Assembly: GCF_020741395.1 (NCBI RefSeq) | Contig: NZ_DYZA01000132.1 | Span: forward strand, 1 to 11,840 | Reading direction: 5' to 3' | From: Mailhella massiliensis | GTDB lineage: Bacteria; Desulfobacterota; Desulfovibrionia; Desulfovibrionales; Desulfovibrionaceae | DNA: 11,840 nt | Part shown: in pieces, positions 5,762-11,840 of the stretch | Numbering within the stretch: the stretch's first letter is position 1 | Layout: each line of letters opens with the position of its first letter | The notes under the pieces: model-generated | What the model was told of the DNA's origin: nothing | Seen by the model: the letters and a program-made list of their open reading frames with translations, nothing else | The model's database searches: none | Program-made: the position numbers and the translations under genes

Positions 5762-5832
5762 CACAATTCACACAGAGCCCCACGGCCGCGCCCTGCCGGA
5801 AAAACGACGGGCCGCGGCGCAAGGGATCTTTT

Positions 5833-6231
5833 TCAGCGCCTGGCGATTCGGATGCGCTCTATGGCCCTCGCAAGGGCCAGTTCGGCGCGGGTCACGTCCG
5901 TATCGGGCTGCGGATCGGCAAGGCGCGCTTCCGCGCGGGCCTTGGCCTGCTCCGCCCTGTCCACGTCTATGTCGGCGGCCAGTTCGGCGGCTTCCGCCAG
6001 AATGGTCACCTTGTTGTCCGCGACCTGGGCAAAGCCGCCGGATACGAAAACCCAGCCTGTGACGCCTCCCTTACGGTAGTACAGGTCACCGATCCTCAAT
6101 GCGGAAAGCATGGCCGCATGGCCGGGCATGACGCCGAATTCGCCGTCCACACCGCTTGCGCCCACATAGTCCACTTCTTCCTGAAGCACGACCTTGTCGG
6201 GAGTGACGATATCAAGACGAAGACCTTCCAT
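5833..6231 (-). CDS. atpC: F-type ATP synthase epsilon subunit
   Basis: A 132-residue F1 central-stalk subunit that couples the gamma rotor to the c ring and can inhibit ATP hydrolysis. The N-terminal ten-stranded beta-sandwich domain is clear (LDIVTPDKVV at 6-15, DGEFGVMPGHAAML at about 29-42, GGFAQV near 65-70), followed by the helical hairpin (about 84-131) with DVDRAEQAKARAEARL and the closing RAELALARAIERIRIARR region. Both domains are present, unlike shortened epsilon subunits. It is the last gene of the operon, 12 nt after atpD, with GAGGAG 6 nt before the ATG. Confidence 0.97.
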   Translation of the reverse strand: MEGLRLDIVTPDKVVLQEEVDYVGASGVDGEFGVMPGHAAMLSALRIGDLYYRKGGVTGWVFVSGGFAQVADNKVTILAEAAELAADIDVDRAEQAKARAEARLADPQPDTDVTRAELALARAIERIRIARR

Positions 6232-6243
6232 AGCGGTCTCCTC

Positions 6244-7656
6244 TTATGCCTGCTGACGCTTGTTGTACTTTTCAATGGCCATGTCGATGCTGCCCACGTT
6301 GAACACGTCCGTCTCGGAGAGATAGTCGTATTCGCCTTCAAGCAGCCCCTTGAAGCCCTTGATGGTGTCTTCCAGTTTCACATACACGCCGGGAATACCG
6401 GAGAACACTTCCGCCACATGGAAGGGCTGGGAAAGGAAGCGCTGGATGCGGCGGGCGCGGGCCACAGTCATCTTGTCCTCGTCGGAAAGTTCGTCCATAC
6501 CGAGGATGGCGATGATATCCTGGAGATCCTTGTACTTCTGCAGCACCTGCTGGACACGGCGGGCCACGGAATAGTGTTCCGTGCCGACCACGTTCGGGTC
6601 GAGGATGCGGGAGGTGGAGTCAAGCGGATCCACGGCCGGGTAGATGCCCAGCTCGGCAATGGAACGGTTGAGCACCAGCGTGCCGTCCAGGTGGGCGAAG
6701 GTGGTGGCGGGAGCCGGGTCGGTAAGGTCGTCGGCGGGAACGTACACGGCCTGCACGGAGGTGATGGAACCTGCGGAGGTGGAAGTGATGCGTTCCTGGA
6801 GGCCGCCGAGGTCGGTGCCCAGGGTGGGCTGATAGCCCACGGCCGAAGGCATGCGGCCCAGAAGCGCAGACACTTCTGAACCGGCCTGGGTGAAGCGGAA
6901 GATGTTGTCGATGAAGAGCAGCACGTCCTGATGTTCTTCATCGCGGAAGTACTCGGCGCAGGCAAGGGCGGTGAGGGCCACGCGGGCACGGGCTCCCGGG
7001 GGCTCGTTCATCTGGCCGTAGACAAGCACGGCGCGCTCCAGAACCCCGGCTTCCTTGAGTTCACCGTAGAGGTCGTTGCCCTCACGGGTGCGCTCGCCTA
7101 CGCCCGCGAACACGGAGTTGCCGCCGTGCTGCTTGGCGATGTTGTTGATCATCTCCATGAGGATAACGGTCTTGCCCACGCCTGCGCCGCCGAAGAGGCC
7201 GATCTTGCCGCCCTTGGGGAAGGGAATGAGCAGGTCCACGACCTTGATGCCGGTTTCCAGAAGTTCCACCTTGGTGTTCAGGTCGGTGAACGCCGGGGCA
7301 GGACGATGGATGGGGAAGTACTTGTCCGTCTCAATGGGGCCGAGGCCGTCCACAGGCTTGCCCACCACGTTCAGGATGCGGCCGATAGCAGCCTTGCCCA
7401 CAGGCGTCATGATGGGCTTGCCGGTGTCCACCGCTTCCATGCCGCGAACCAGGCCGTCGGTGCTGTCCATGGCGATGGTGCGCACCACGTTGTTGCCGAG
7501 GTGCTGGGCCACTTCGCAGACAAGATCCGTGGCGTTGGGGTTGTTGACATTATTGATCTCAAGCGCGTTGAGGATGTTCGGCAGCTTCCCTTCCGGGAAA
7601 GCCACGTCCACAACAGCGCCGATGACCTGTACAATATGGCCTTTGTTTGCTGTCAT
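6244..7656 (-). CDS. atpD: F-type ATP synthase beta subunit (catalytic)
   Basis: A 470-residue catalytic subunit of the F1 hexamer; three copies alternate with alpha and make ATP at their interfaces. Visible landmarks: N-terminal beta barrel (GHIVQVIGAVVDVAFPEG, 6-23), Walker A GGAGVGKT (156-163), GERTREGNDLY with the catalytic glutamate at 188, Walker B strand VLLFIDNIFRF, and the ATP-synthase signature region around PAVDPLDSTSR. The C-terminal helical lever reads DELSDED rather than the common DELSEED, a conservative change at the contact with gamma. Length and motifs are normal for bacteria. The ATG at 7656 has GGAG 9 nt upstream; 12 nt separate it from atpG. Confidence 0.99.
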   Translation of the reverse strand: MTANKGHIVQVIGAVVDVAFPEGKLPNILNALEINNVNNPNATDLVCEVAQHLGNNVVRTIAMDSTDGLVRGMEAVDTGKPIMTPVGKAAIGRILNVVGKPVDGLGPIETDKYFPIHRPAPAFTDLNTKVELLETGIKVVDLLIPFPKGGKIGLFGGAGVGKTVILMEMINNIAKQHGGNSVFAGVGERTREGNDLYGELKEAGVLERAVLVYGQMNEPPGARARVALTALACAEYFRDEEHQDVLLFIDNIFRFTQAGSEVSALLGRMPSAVGYQPTLGTDLGGLQERITSTSAGSITSVQAVYVPADDLTDPAPATTFAHLDGTLVLNRSIAELGIYPAVDPLDSTSRILDPNVVGTEHYSVARRVQQVLQKYKDLQDIIAILGMDELSDEDKMTVARARRIQRFLSQPFHVAEVFSGIPGVYVKLEDTIKGFKGLLEGEYDYLSETDVFNVGSIDMAIEKYNKRQQA

Positions 7657-7668
7657 GCCCTAGTGCTC

Positions 7669-8547
7669 CTACTGGCTTTGCTGCGCATTTGCGCCGCCAA
7701 CGATATCGATGAGTTCGTTGGTGATGGCAGCCTGACGGGTCTTGTTGTAAAGAAGCGTCAGAGAATTGGTCAGTTCGTCGCAGTTGCGCGTGGCGTTGTC
7801 CATGGAGGCCATGCGCGCTGCGTTCTCACTGGCGGAGTTGTCGAGAAGTCCGCGATAGATCTGAACATTCACATAGCGGGGCAAGAGTTCCGCAAGCAGC
7901 GTTCCGACTTCGGGCTCATACAGGCACTCCGCGGCCGGGGCTTCCTCATCTCCGCCTTTTGCGGAGGAGATCACGGGCAGAAGCGCCATGGTCGTGGGTA
8001 TCTGACGGGTCATGCCCGCGAACTGGCTGTACACGAGATACACTTCGTCGGCCTCGCCGCTTTCATAAAGCTGCGCCACCTTCCCGCCCAGCCGGACCGC
8101 CAGACGGAAATCGAAGGAACCCATGACGTCGCCGTACGATTCTATGGTCTCGAACTCGGTCTTCCGCACCGCGTCACGGCCCTTGCGGCCCACGCAGATG
8201 AACCGGACGGCAAGGCCTTCGCCGGCCCGGGCCCGGGCCAGCTCAAGCGCCGTCGATATCAGATTGACGTTGAAGCCCCCGCACAGGCCCCTGTCGGAAG
8301 TGAGCAGGATGATCACCGCCGAAGAGACCTTCTTGTGAACCTGAAGCAGCGGATGGGCCGCCTCTTCCGTTCTGGCGGCAAGGTCGCCCAGCATCTCGCC
8401 GAACTTTTCCGCGTAGGGGCGGAAACGCTCGATGCGGTTCTGGGCGCCGCGCAGCTTCGCCGAGGCGACCATGCCCATGGCCCTCGTGATCTGCTTGGTC
8501 TTGCCGACGCCAGCTATCTGGAGTTTTACATCTTTCAACGAAGGCAT
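7669..8547 (-). CDS. atpG: F-type ATP synthase gamma subunit
   Basis: A 292-residue rotor shaft that turns inside the alpha3beta3 ring. The N-terminal helix carries the conserved ITRAMGMVASAKLR segment (about 20-33), the central Rossmann-like part shows ITSDRGLCGGFN-type sequence (LLTSDRGLCGGFN, near 82-94), and the C-terminal helix has the family signature ARMASMDNATRNCDELT followed by NKTRQAAITNELIDIVGGA. A short acidic stretch (GGDEEAP) in the middle domain is a common site of length variation. The gene begins 3 nt after atpA with GGGGG as ribosome binding site inside the end of atpA. Confidence 0.98.
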   Translation of the reverse strand: MPSLKDVKLQIAGVGKTKQITRAMGMVASAKLRGAQNRIERFRPYAEKFGEMLGDLAARTEEAAHPLLQVHKKVSSAVIILLTSDRGLCGGFNVNLISTALELARARAGEGLAVRFICVGRKGRDAVRKTEFETIESYGDVMGSFDFRLAVRLGGKVAQLYESGEADEVYLVYSQFAGMTRQIPTTMALLPVISSAKGGDEEAPAAECLYEPEVGTLLAELLPRYVNVQIYRGLLDNSASENAARMASMDNATRNCDELTNSLTLLYNKTRQAAITNELIDIVGGANAQQSQ

Positions 8548-8550
8548 GAG

Positions 8551-10065
8551 TTACCCCCGCGCCTTGAAGGATACCTTGAACTCTTTGATGGCCGCGGAAA
8601 GACGGGCTTCGAGATCTTCATCCAGCTTCTTGCGATCGCGGATATCGGCGAGGATATCGGGCTGCTCGGTGCGAAGCATCTCCAGCAGGCCGGCTTCAAA
8701 GGGAAGCACGTCCTTCACCTCGATATCATCCAGGAAGCCGCGGGAAGCGGAGAAGATGGAGGCCACCTGCTCTTCCGTGGGCATGGGATGATACTGAGGC
8801 TGCTTGAGCAGTTCCGTCATGCGGGCGCCGCGGTCGAGAATGGCCTTGGTGTCCTTGTCCAGGTCGGAACCGAACTGGGCGAAGGCCGCCATTTCGCGGT
8901 AATGGGCGAGGTCGAGACGGAGAGAACCGGCCACCTGCTTCATGGCCTTGATCTGCGCCGCGCCGCCCACGCGGGATACGGAGATACCCACGTTGATTGC
9001 CGGGCGGATACCGGCGTTGAACAGGTTCGTTTCCAGGAATACCTGACCGTCGGTGATGGAAATCACGTTGGTAGGAATGTAGGCGGAAACGTCGCCGGCC
9101 TGCGTTTCAATGACGGGCAGGGCCGTCAGGGAACCCGCGCCGAGATCATCGCTGAGCTTGGCCGCGCGTTCCAGCAGGCGGGAGTGCAGGTAGAACACGT
9201 CGCCGGGGAAGGCTTCACGTCCCGGAGGACGACGGAGCAGCAGGGACATCTGGCGATAGGCCACGGCCTGCTTGGAAAGGTCGTCGTAGATAATGAGGGC
9301 GTGTTCGCCGTTGTCGCGGTAGAACTCCGCCATGGTGCAGCCGGAATAGGCCGCGATGTACTGCAACGGCGCGGACTCCGAGGCGGAAGCGGAGATGATG
9401 GTGGTGTATTCCATGGCGCCGTGCTGGCGCAGCGTCTCCGCCACCAGGGCCACCGTGGATTTCTTCTGGCCTATGGCCACATAGAAGCAGTGCACGCCCG
9501 TGCCCTTCTGGGCAAGGATTGCGTCCACGCAGATAGCCGTCTTGCCCACCTGGCGGTCGCCGATGATGAGCTCGCGCTGTCCGCGGCCGATGGGCGTAAT
9601 GGCGTCAATGGCCTTGATGCCCGTGACCATGGGCTCGTGCACGCTCTTGCGCTGCATGATGCCGGGAGCTTTAAGCTCCACGGGACGGATTTCCGTGCTT
9701 TCCACCGGTCCCAGGCCGTCCAGAGGCTGGCCCAGGGGGTTCAGCACGCGACCCGCCACGGCGGAACCTACGGGCACGGAGAAAATCCGGCCGGTACGCC
9801 TGACGGGATCGCCTTCCTTGATCTCGGTATCGTCGCCGAGCAGCGCGACACCGACGTTGTCTTCTTCGAGGTTGAGCACCATGCCCATGAGCCCGCCGGG
9901 AAACTCCAGCAGTTCCATGGACATGGCATTCCGCACGCCGTACACGCGGGCGATGCCGTCGCCCACATACATGACGGTGCCAGTCTCGCTCATTTCCACG
10001 TGCTGGTCGTAGTTGCGGATCTGCTCCTCGATGATCTTTCCGATCTCTTCAGCCTTGATGTGCAT
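8551..10065 (-). CDS. atpA: F-type ATP synthase alpha subunit
   Basis: A 504-residue regulatory nucleotide-binding subunit of F1. Motifs: beta-barrel segment GTVMYVGDGIARVYG (29-43), P-loop GDRQVGKT (169-176, same numbering as E. coli), Walker B strand ALIIYDDLSKQA, the DVSAYIPTNVISITDGQ segment, and the family signature PAINVGISVSRVGG with its arginine finger. The C-terminal helical domain is complete. It starts with ATG 3 nt after the atpH stop, with AGGGG overlapping the end of atpH, so translation is coupled. Confidence 0.99.
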   Translation of the reverse strand: MHIKAEEIGKIIEEQIRNYDQHVEMSETGTVMYVGDGIARVYGVRNAMSMELLEFPGGLMGMVLNLEEDNVGVALLGDDTEIKEGDPVRRTGRIFSVPVGSAVAGRVLNPLGQPLDGLGPVESTEIRPVELKAPGIMQRKSVHEPMVTGIKAIDAITPIGRGQRELIIGDRQVGKTAICVDAILAQKGTGVHCFYVAIGQKKSTVALVAETLRQHGAMEYTTIISASASESAPLQYIAAYSGCTMAEFYRDNGEHALIIYDDLSKQAVAYRQMSLLLRRPPGREAFPGDVFYLHSRLLERAAKLSDDLGAGSLTALPVIETQAGDVSAYIPTNVISITDGQVFLETNLFNAGIRPAINVGISVSRVGGAAQIKAMKQVAGSLRLDLAHYREMAAFAQFGSDLDKDTKAILDRGARMTELLKQPQYHPMPTEEQVASIFSASRGFLDDIEVKDVLPFEAGLLEMLRTEQPDILADIRDRKKLDEDLEARLSAAIKEFKVSFKARG

Positions 10066-10068
10066 GGC

Positions 10069-10620
10069 CTACTCACCCCTCTTGATGGATTCCCTGAGGT
10101 TGTCGAGCTGCGCGCGCAGGCTCGCGTCGTACACCTTGTCCCCCACGCGGAAGACAACGCCTCCGATGATTGCCGGGTCCACGACGTAGTCAAGCTCAAG
10201 CTTGCGCTCTGTCTGCGATTCCAACTTCGTTCTGATGCTGTTCCTGCGCTCTTCATCCAGCTCAACGGCCGTGGTGACGACGCCGCGTGAAATGCCGCGC
10301 TCCTCGTCCAGCATGGCCGAAAAATCCGCCGCAATGGCGGGAATGAGCGACAGCCGGCCCTTGTCGGCCAGAAGCGCACAGAAACGCTGTTCCACAGCGC
10401 CGCCGCCCGCCACATCCAGCAGGGACAGCGCCACTTTCTTCTTCTCTTCCGTGGAGAGGACGGGGTTGCGGAAGGCTTCCGCCAGCCGGGGAGTCTTTTC
10501 CACCGCCTCGCCCAGGGCACTAAGAGACGCTCCATAGCGTTCCAATTCCGCTATGCCCGCTTCCTTCCCCAGGGAAAAGAGAGCTGCGGCATAGCGCCGG
10601 GAAACGACATTGCCGATCAC
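10069..10620 (-). CDS. atpH: F-type ATP synthase delta subunit (OSCP)
   Basis: A 183-residue peripheral-stalk subunit that ties the b/b' stalk to the top of the alpha hexamer. The start VVSRRYAAALFSLGKE (5-20) and LAEAFRNPVLSTEEKK (about 46-61) are typical of the N-terminal helical domain; the C-terminal part shows VVTTAVELDEE and the closing VDPAIIGGVVFRVGDKVYDASLRAQL motif of the OSCP family. The start codon is GTG at 10620, overlapping the atpF stop in a GTGA arrangement (4 nt), so it depends on translational coupling. Stop is TAG, 3 nt before atpA. Confidence 0.97.
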   Translation of the reverse strand: MIGNVVSRRYAAALFSLGKEAGIAELERYGASLSALGEAVEKTPRLAEAFRNPVLSTEEKKKVALSLLDVAGGGAVEQRFCALLADKGRLSLIPAIAADFSAMLDEERGISRGVVTTAVELDEERRNSIRTKLESQTERKLELDYVVDPAIIGGVVFRVGDKVYDASLRAQLDNLRESIKRGE

Positions 10621-11177
10621 TGCAGCACCACCTTGGTCAACGATTTGTCGATCAGTTTCTGATGCGTTTTGGCATCCAGCCCGCCGAGAAGACTTTTCTC
10701 CACTTCCGCAACGATGGTTTCCGCCATGCGTTCGCGAATGGCTTCAAGCTCGGCCTTGCCTTCCTGTTCCGCGGCAAGGACTGCCTGCTCCACAATGTGG
10801 GCGGCCTCCTTCTCTGCTTCGGCCAGAATGGAAGCTCTGATGCGTTCGGCCTGAGCGCGGCCTTCTTCAAGGAGCTTCGTACATTCTGCGTCCACGTCGG
10901 CTATCCGGCGTTCCACCTCCGCCAGATTCGCTTCCGCTTCCGCCTTGCGCCTGGCCAGGTCGTCCATCTCCCGGACAATCCCTTCGCGGCGGTCTGTGAA
11001 AAACTTTCTGATGATCTTGCTCGCCGCGTACCAGATGATGCCCACGAATATGGCGCCGTTGATCACGCGGAGCAGAAAATCGCCCCAGGGCAGGGAATGA
11101 CCGTCGCTCGCACAGGCTATCTGGCACGTTGCCAGAACCAGAGCGCAGGCCGCCGTCATACCATAGATTTTTTGCAC
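10617..11177 (-). CDS. atpF: F-type ATP synthase b subunit with extra N-terminal segment
   Basis: A 186-residue peripheral-stalk subunit. It starts with GTG at 11177: AAAGGAG lies 6 nt upstream, while the first in-frame ATG (residue 7) has no site. Two hydrophobic segments are visible: residues 7-23, ending in ACA-S like a Sec signal peptide, and the true b-subunit membrane helix at about 34-52. A long charged coiled coil follows (about 60-160), then a C-terminal stretch AKTHQKLIDKSLTKVVLQ that contacts delta. An extra N-terminal hydrophobic segment is known in b subunits of delta-proteobacteria; whether it is cleaved is not evident. It pairs with b' from the gene just upstream (20-nt gap). 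Confidence 0.95.
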   Translation of the reverse strand: MQKIYGMTAACALVLATCQIACASDGHSLPWGDFLLRVINGAIFVGIIWYAASKIIRKFFTDRREGIVREMDDLARRKAEAEANLAEVERRIADVDAECTKLLEEGRAQAERIRASILAEAEKEAAHIVEQAVLAAEQEGKAELEAIRERMAETIVAEVEKSLLGGLDAKTHQKLIDKSLTKVVLQ

Positions 11178-11197
11178 GCCGTTCTCCTTTGCGATGA

Positions 11198-11614
11198 CTA
11201 TCCGAGCATGGACTTCAGGGCGACCTGAACAAAATCGCCCACTTTTGCGTCAAGCTCGCGCCTGGCTTCCGCTCCTTCCTCCTGGATGCGCCCGGCAGCG
11301 GCGCGGTGTATGGAGCGGGCCTCGTCGCCGGCTTCGTTCAGCCTGGCCTGGGCCGCCTCTTCCGCAGCGGCCTTCATGCTCTTGCGCAGGGCGGACATTT
11401 CCGCGCGCGCCTCCGCAATGCGGGCGTTGTACCCGTCCAGCTTGAGGCCGGCCTCGCCCTCAAGGGTATCGGCGTCGCCTCTCAGCACGTCATTCTGCGC
11501 GCGGCGGCGGGCCATGGCGCCCCGCACCGGGCGAATGATCAGGTAATTTATGATCGCGAGCGCGACCAGGAAATTCACCACCTGAATCAGGAGGGTGATG
11601 TCGATATTGATCAT
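11198..11614 (-). CDS. atpF': F-type ATP synthase b' subunit
   Basis: First gene of the operon, 138 residues. I start it at ATG 11614, where GGAGG lies 8 nt upstream; the upstream TTG at 11629 would place the ribosome binding site inside the coding sequence. One membrane helix is seen at the very N-terminus (ITLLIQVVNFLVALAIINYL, about residues 5-24), followed by RPVRGAM, then an alanine- and charge-rich coiled coil to the end (KVGDFVQVALKSML). Short b-type proteins with this layout pair with the longer b to form a heterodimeric stator in Desulfovibrio, cyanobacteria and alpha-proteobacteria. It lacks the extra hydrophobic segment of the neighbouring atpF product. Confidence 0.93.
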   Translation of the reverse strand: MINIDITLLIQVVNFLVALAIINYLIIRPVRGAMARRRAQNDVLRGDADTLEGEAGLKLDGYNARIAEARAEMSALRKSMKAAAEEAAQARLNEAGDEARSIHRAAAGRIQEEGAEARRELDAKVGDFVQVALKSMLG

Positions 11615-11702
11615 TCCGGGAACCTCCAACCGAAGCTGTAAAAAGGGACCGCTTGCCGATATGCAATTCTAAGCCCCCAAAGTTCTGCGCTCCTGAATTA
11701 TT

Positions 11703-11731
11703 GGGAGTAGAATCATGTTTCTAGGTATCCC
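11703..11731. repeat. Interrupted inverted repeat overlapping the atp promoter -10
   Basis: GGGA (11703-11706) and TAGAA (11708-11712) are mirrored by TTCTA (11719-11723) and TCCC (11728-11731) around a 6-nt centre. The right half covers the proposed -10 element, so it could be an operator or, if transcribed, part of a leader hairpin. Confidence 0.3.
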
Positions 11732-11750
11732 GTTTTTCATTCTTTGTCAA
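11722..11750 (-). promoter_or_regulatory. Candidate sigma-70 promoter of the atp operon
   Basis: On the minus strand a perfect -35 hexamer TTGACA (11750-11745) is followed after 17 nt by TACCTA (11727-11722). The -10 matches only at its first two bases, so strength is uncertain. Initiation would give a leader of about 100 nt before atpF'. The surrounding 200 nt are distinctly richer in A and T than the genes. An alternative -10, TAGAAT (11671-11666), has no acceptable -35. Confidence 0.5.
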
Positions 11751-11755
11751 AGCCG

Positions 11756-11791
11756 GGAGAATTTTTCTCCAAGAAATGAAGCGGTTCCGCT
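11756..11791. repeat. Two short inverted repeats upstream of the atp promoter
   Basis: GGAGAA-TTT-TTCTCC (11756-11770) and AGCGG-TT-CCGCT (11780-11791) lie just upstream of the -35 hexamer. Both are perfect within their arms. They may be regulator sites or the remains of a terminator from a gene beyond the right edge; no T-run supports the latter. Confidence 0.3.
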
Positions 11792-11840
11792 CCCACTTTG
11801 CACAAAAAATGACAACGCCCGACACTATGGCATATCATAC

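Larger units (their letters stand above)
5428..5832. other. 405-nt intergenic region after atpC
   Basis: No coding sequence seen. From the atpC side it holds: a bulged GC hairpin around 5786-5818, the strong terminator at 5734-5761, a hairpin at 5701-5727, a 6-bp stem at 5679-5698, a second terminator candidate at 5570-5595, and T-rich sequence on the minus strand at 5538-5554. Nearer the OmpH-like gene a 7-bp inverted repeat GCAGGCA / TGCCTGC (5466-5472 with 5515-5521) is separated by 42 nt. The only promoter-like pair I see is TTGCGG-17 nt-TAGAGC (minus, about 5530-5502), which is weak. Confidence 0.6.

Noticed and set aside
4738..6879. A 713-codon open frame on the plus strand
   Set aside because: Runs antisense through the OmpH-like gene, a terminator-containing gap, atpC and part of atpD; no start signal or domain.
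6931..10290. A 1119-codon open frame on the plus strand across atpD, atpG, atpA and atpH
   Set aside because: It is antisense to four clearly recognised ATP synthase genes. High-GC coding sequence commonly leaves such a shadow frame open; its protein shows repetitive H, G, A, V composition and no known domain.
11615..11629. TTG start at 11629 for the b' subunit
   Set aside because: The GGAGG ribosome binding site would lie inside the coding sequence; ATG 11614 is 8 nt downstream of it.
11661..11680. Sigma-54-like element with GG and TTGCA at correct spacing, minus strand
   Set aside because: The -12 part fits but the -24 part reads GGGGCT instead of TGGCAC, so the match is below what I would call.
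11737..11838. 33-codon open frame on the minus strand at the right edge that might be the end of an upstream gene
   Set aside because: AT-rich codon use unlike the neighbouring genes, overlap with the candidate -35 hexamer, and no recognisable protein ending.
11776..11840. Possible divergent gene on the plus strand starting at ATG 11776
   Set aside because: Only 21 codons are visible, no properly spaced ribosome binding site is present, and no recognisable family start is seen.

Overview
The window is GC-rich and every gene I can support lies on the minus strand, so transcription runs from high to low coordinates. The gene content and order (b', b, delta, alpha, gamma, beta, epsilon of the F-type ATP synthase, with subunits a and c absent) match the arrangement I know from Desulfovibrio and relatives. 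I read the source as a Desulfovibrionaceae-type, Gram-negative sulfate or sulfite reducer. That is inference from synteny and protein style; no rRNA or other marker is present.

Layout in the direction of transcription. (1) 11840-11615: an AT-richer leader with a candidate sigma-70 promoter and small inverted repeats. (2) 11614-5833: seven tightly packed ATP synthase genes (atpF', atpF, atpH, atpA, atpG, atpD, atpC), most separated by 3-20 nt and one pair overlapping by 4 nt. They are closed by an excellent intrinsic terminator at 5734-5761 and a second candidate at 5570-5595. (3) 5412-4882: a secreted OmpH/Skp-like coiled-coil protein. (4) 4881-4651: a 231-nt spacer packed with hairpins. (5) 4650-4342: a small DUF3467 protein followed by a terminator. 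(6) 4341-4034: a structured region with a perfect 16-bp palindrome and a partial Pho-box-like repeat. (7) 4033-2297: an exported PhoA-class alkaline phosphatase with all metal ligands present, an extra N-terminal domain and a DxDxDG loop. (8) 2203-1: a coupled trio made of a small secreted CxxC protein, a LolD/MacB-type ABC ATPase and an FtsX/MacB-type permease that runs off the left edge.

The ATP synthase genes encode the complete F1 sector plus the two-b-subunit peripheral stalk. The proton channel (a and c) must be encoded elsewhere. The phosphatase and ABC trio form an envelope module. Its layout resembles zinc-responsive FtsX-type ABC clusters known from Pseudomonas and Vibrio, and the permease has a histidine-rich loop, so metal handling is a testable hypothesis. 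Most of the window is conserved housekeeping sequence. I found no mobile element, CRISPR array, tRNA or rRNA. The unexplained material is the ABC trio and the regulatory sequence in front of the phosphatase.
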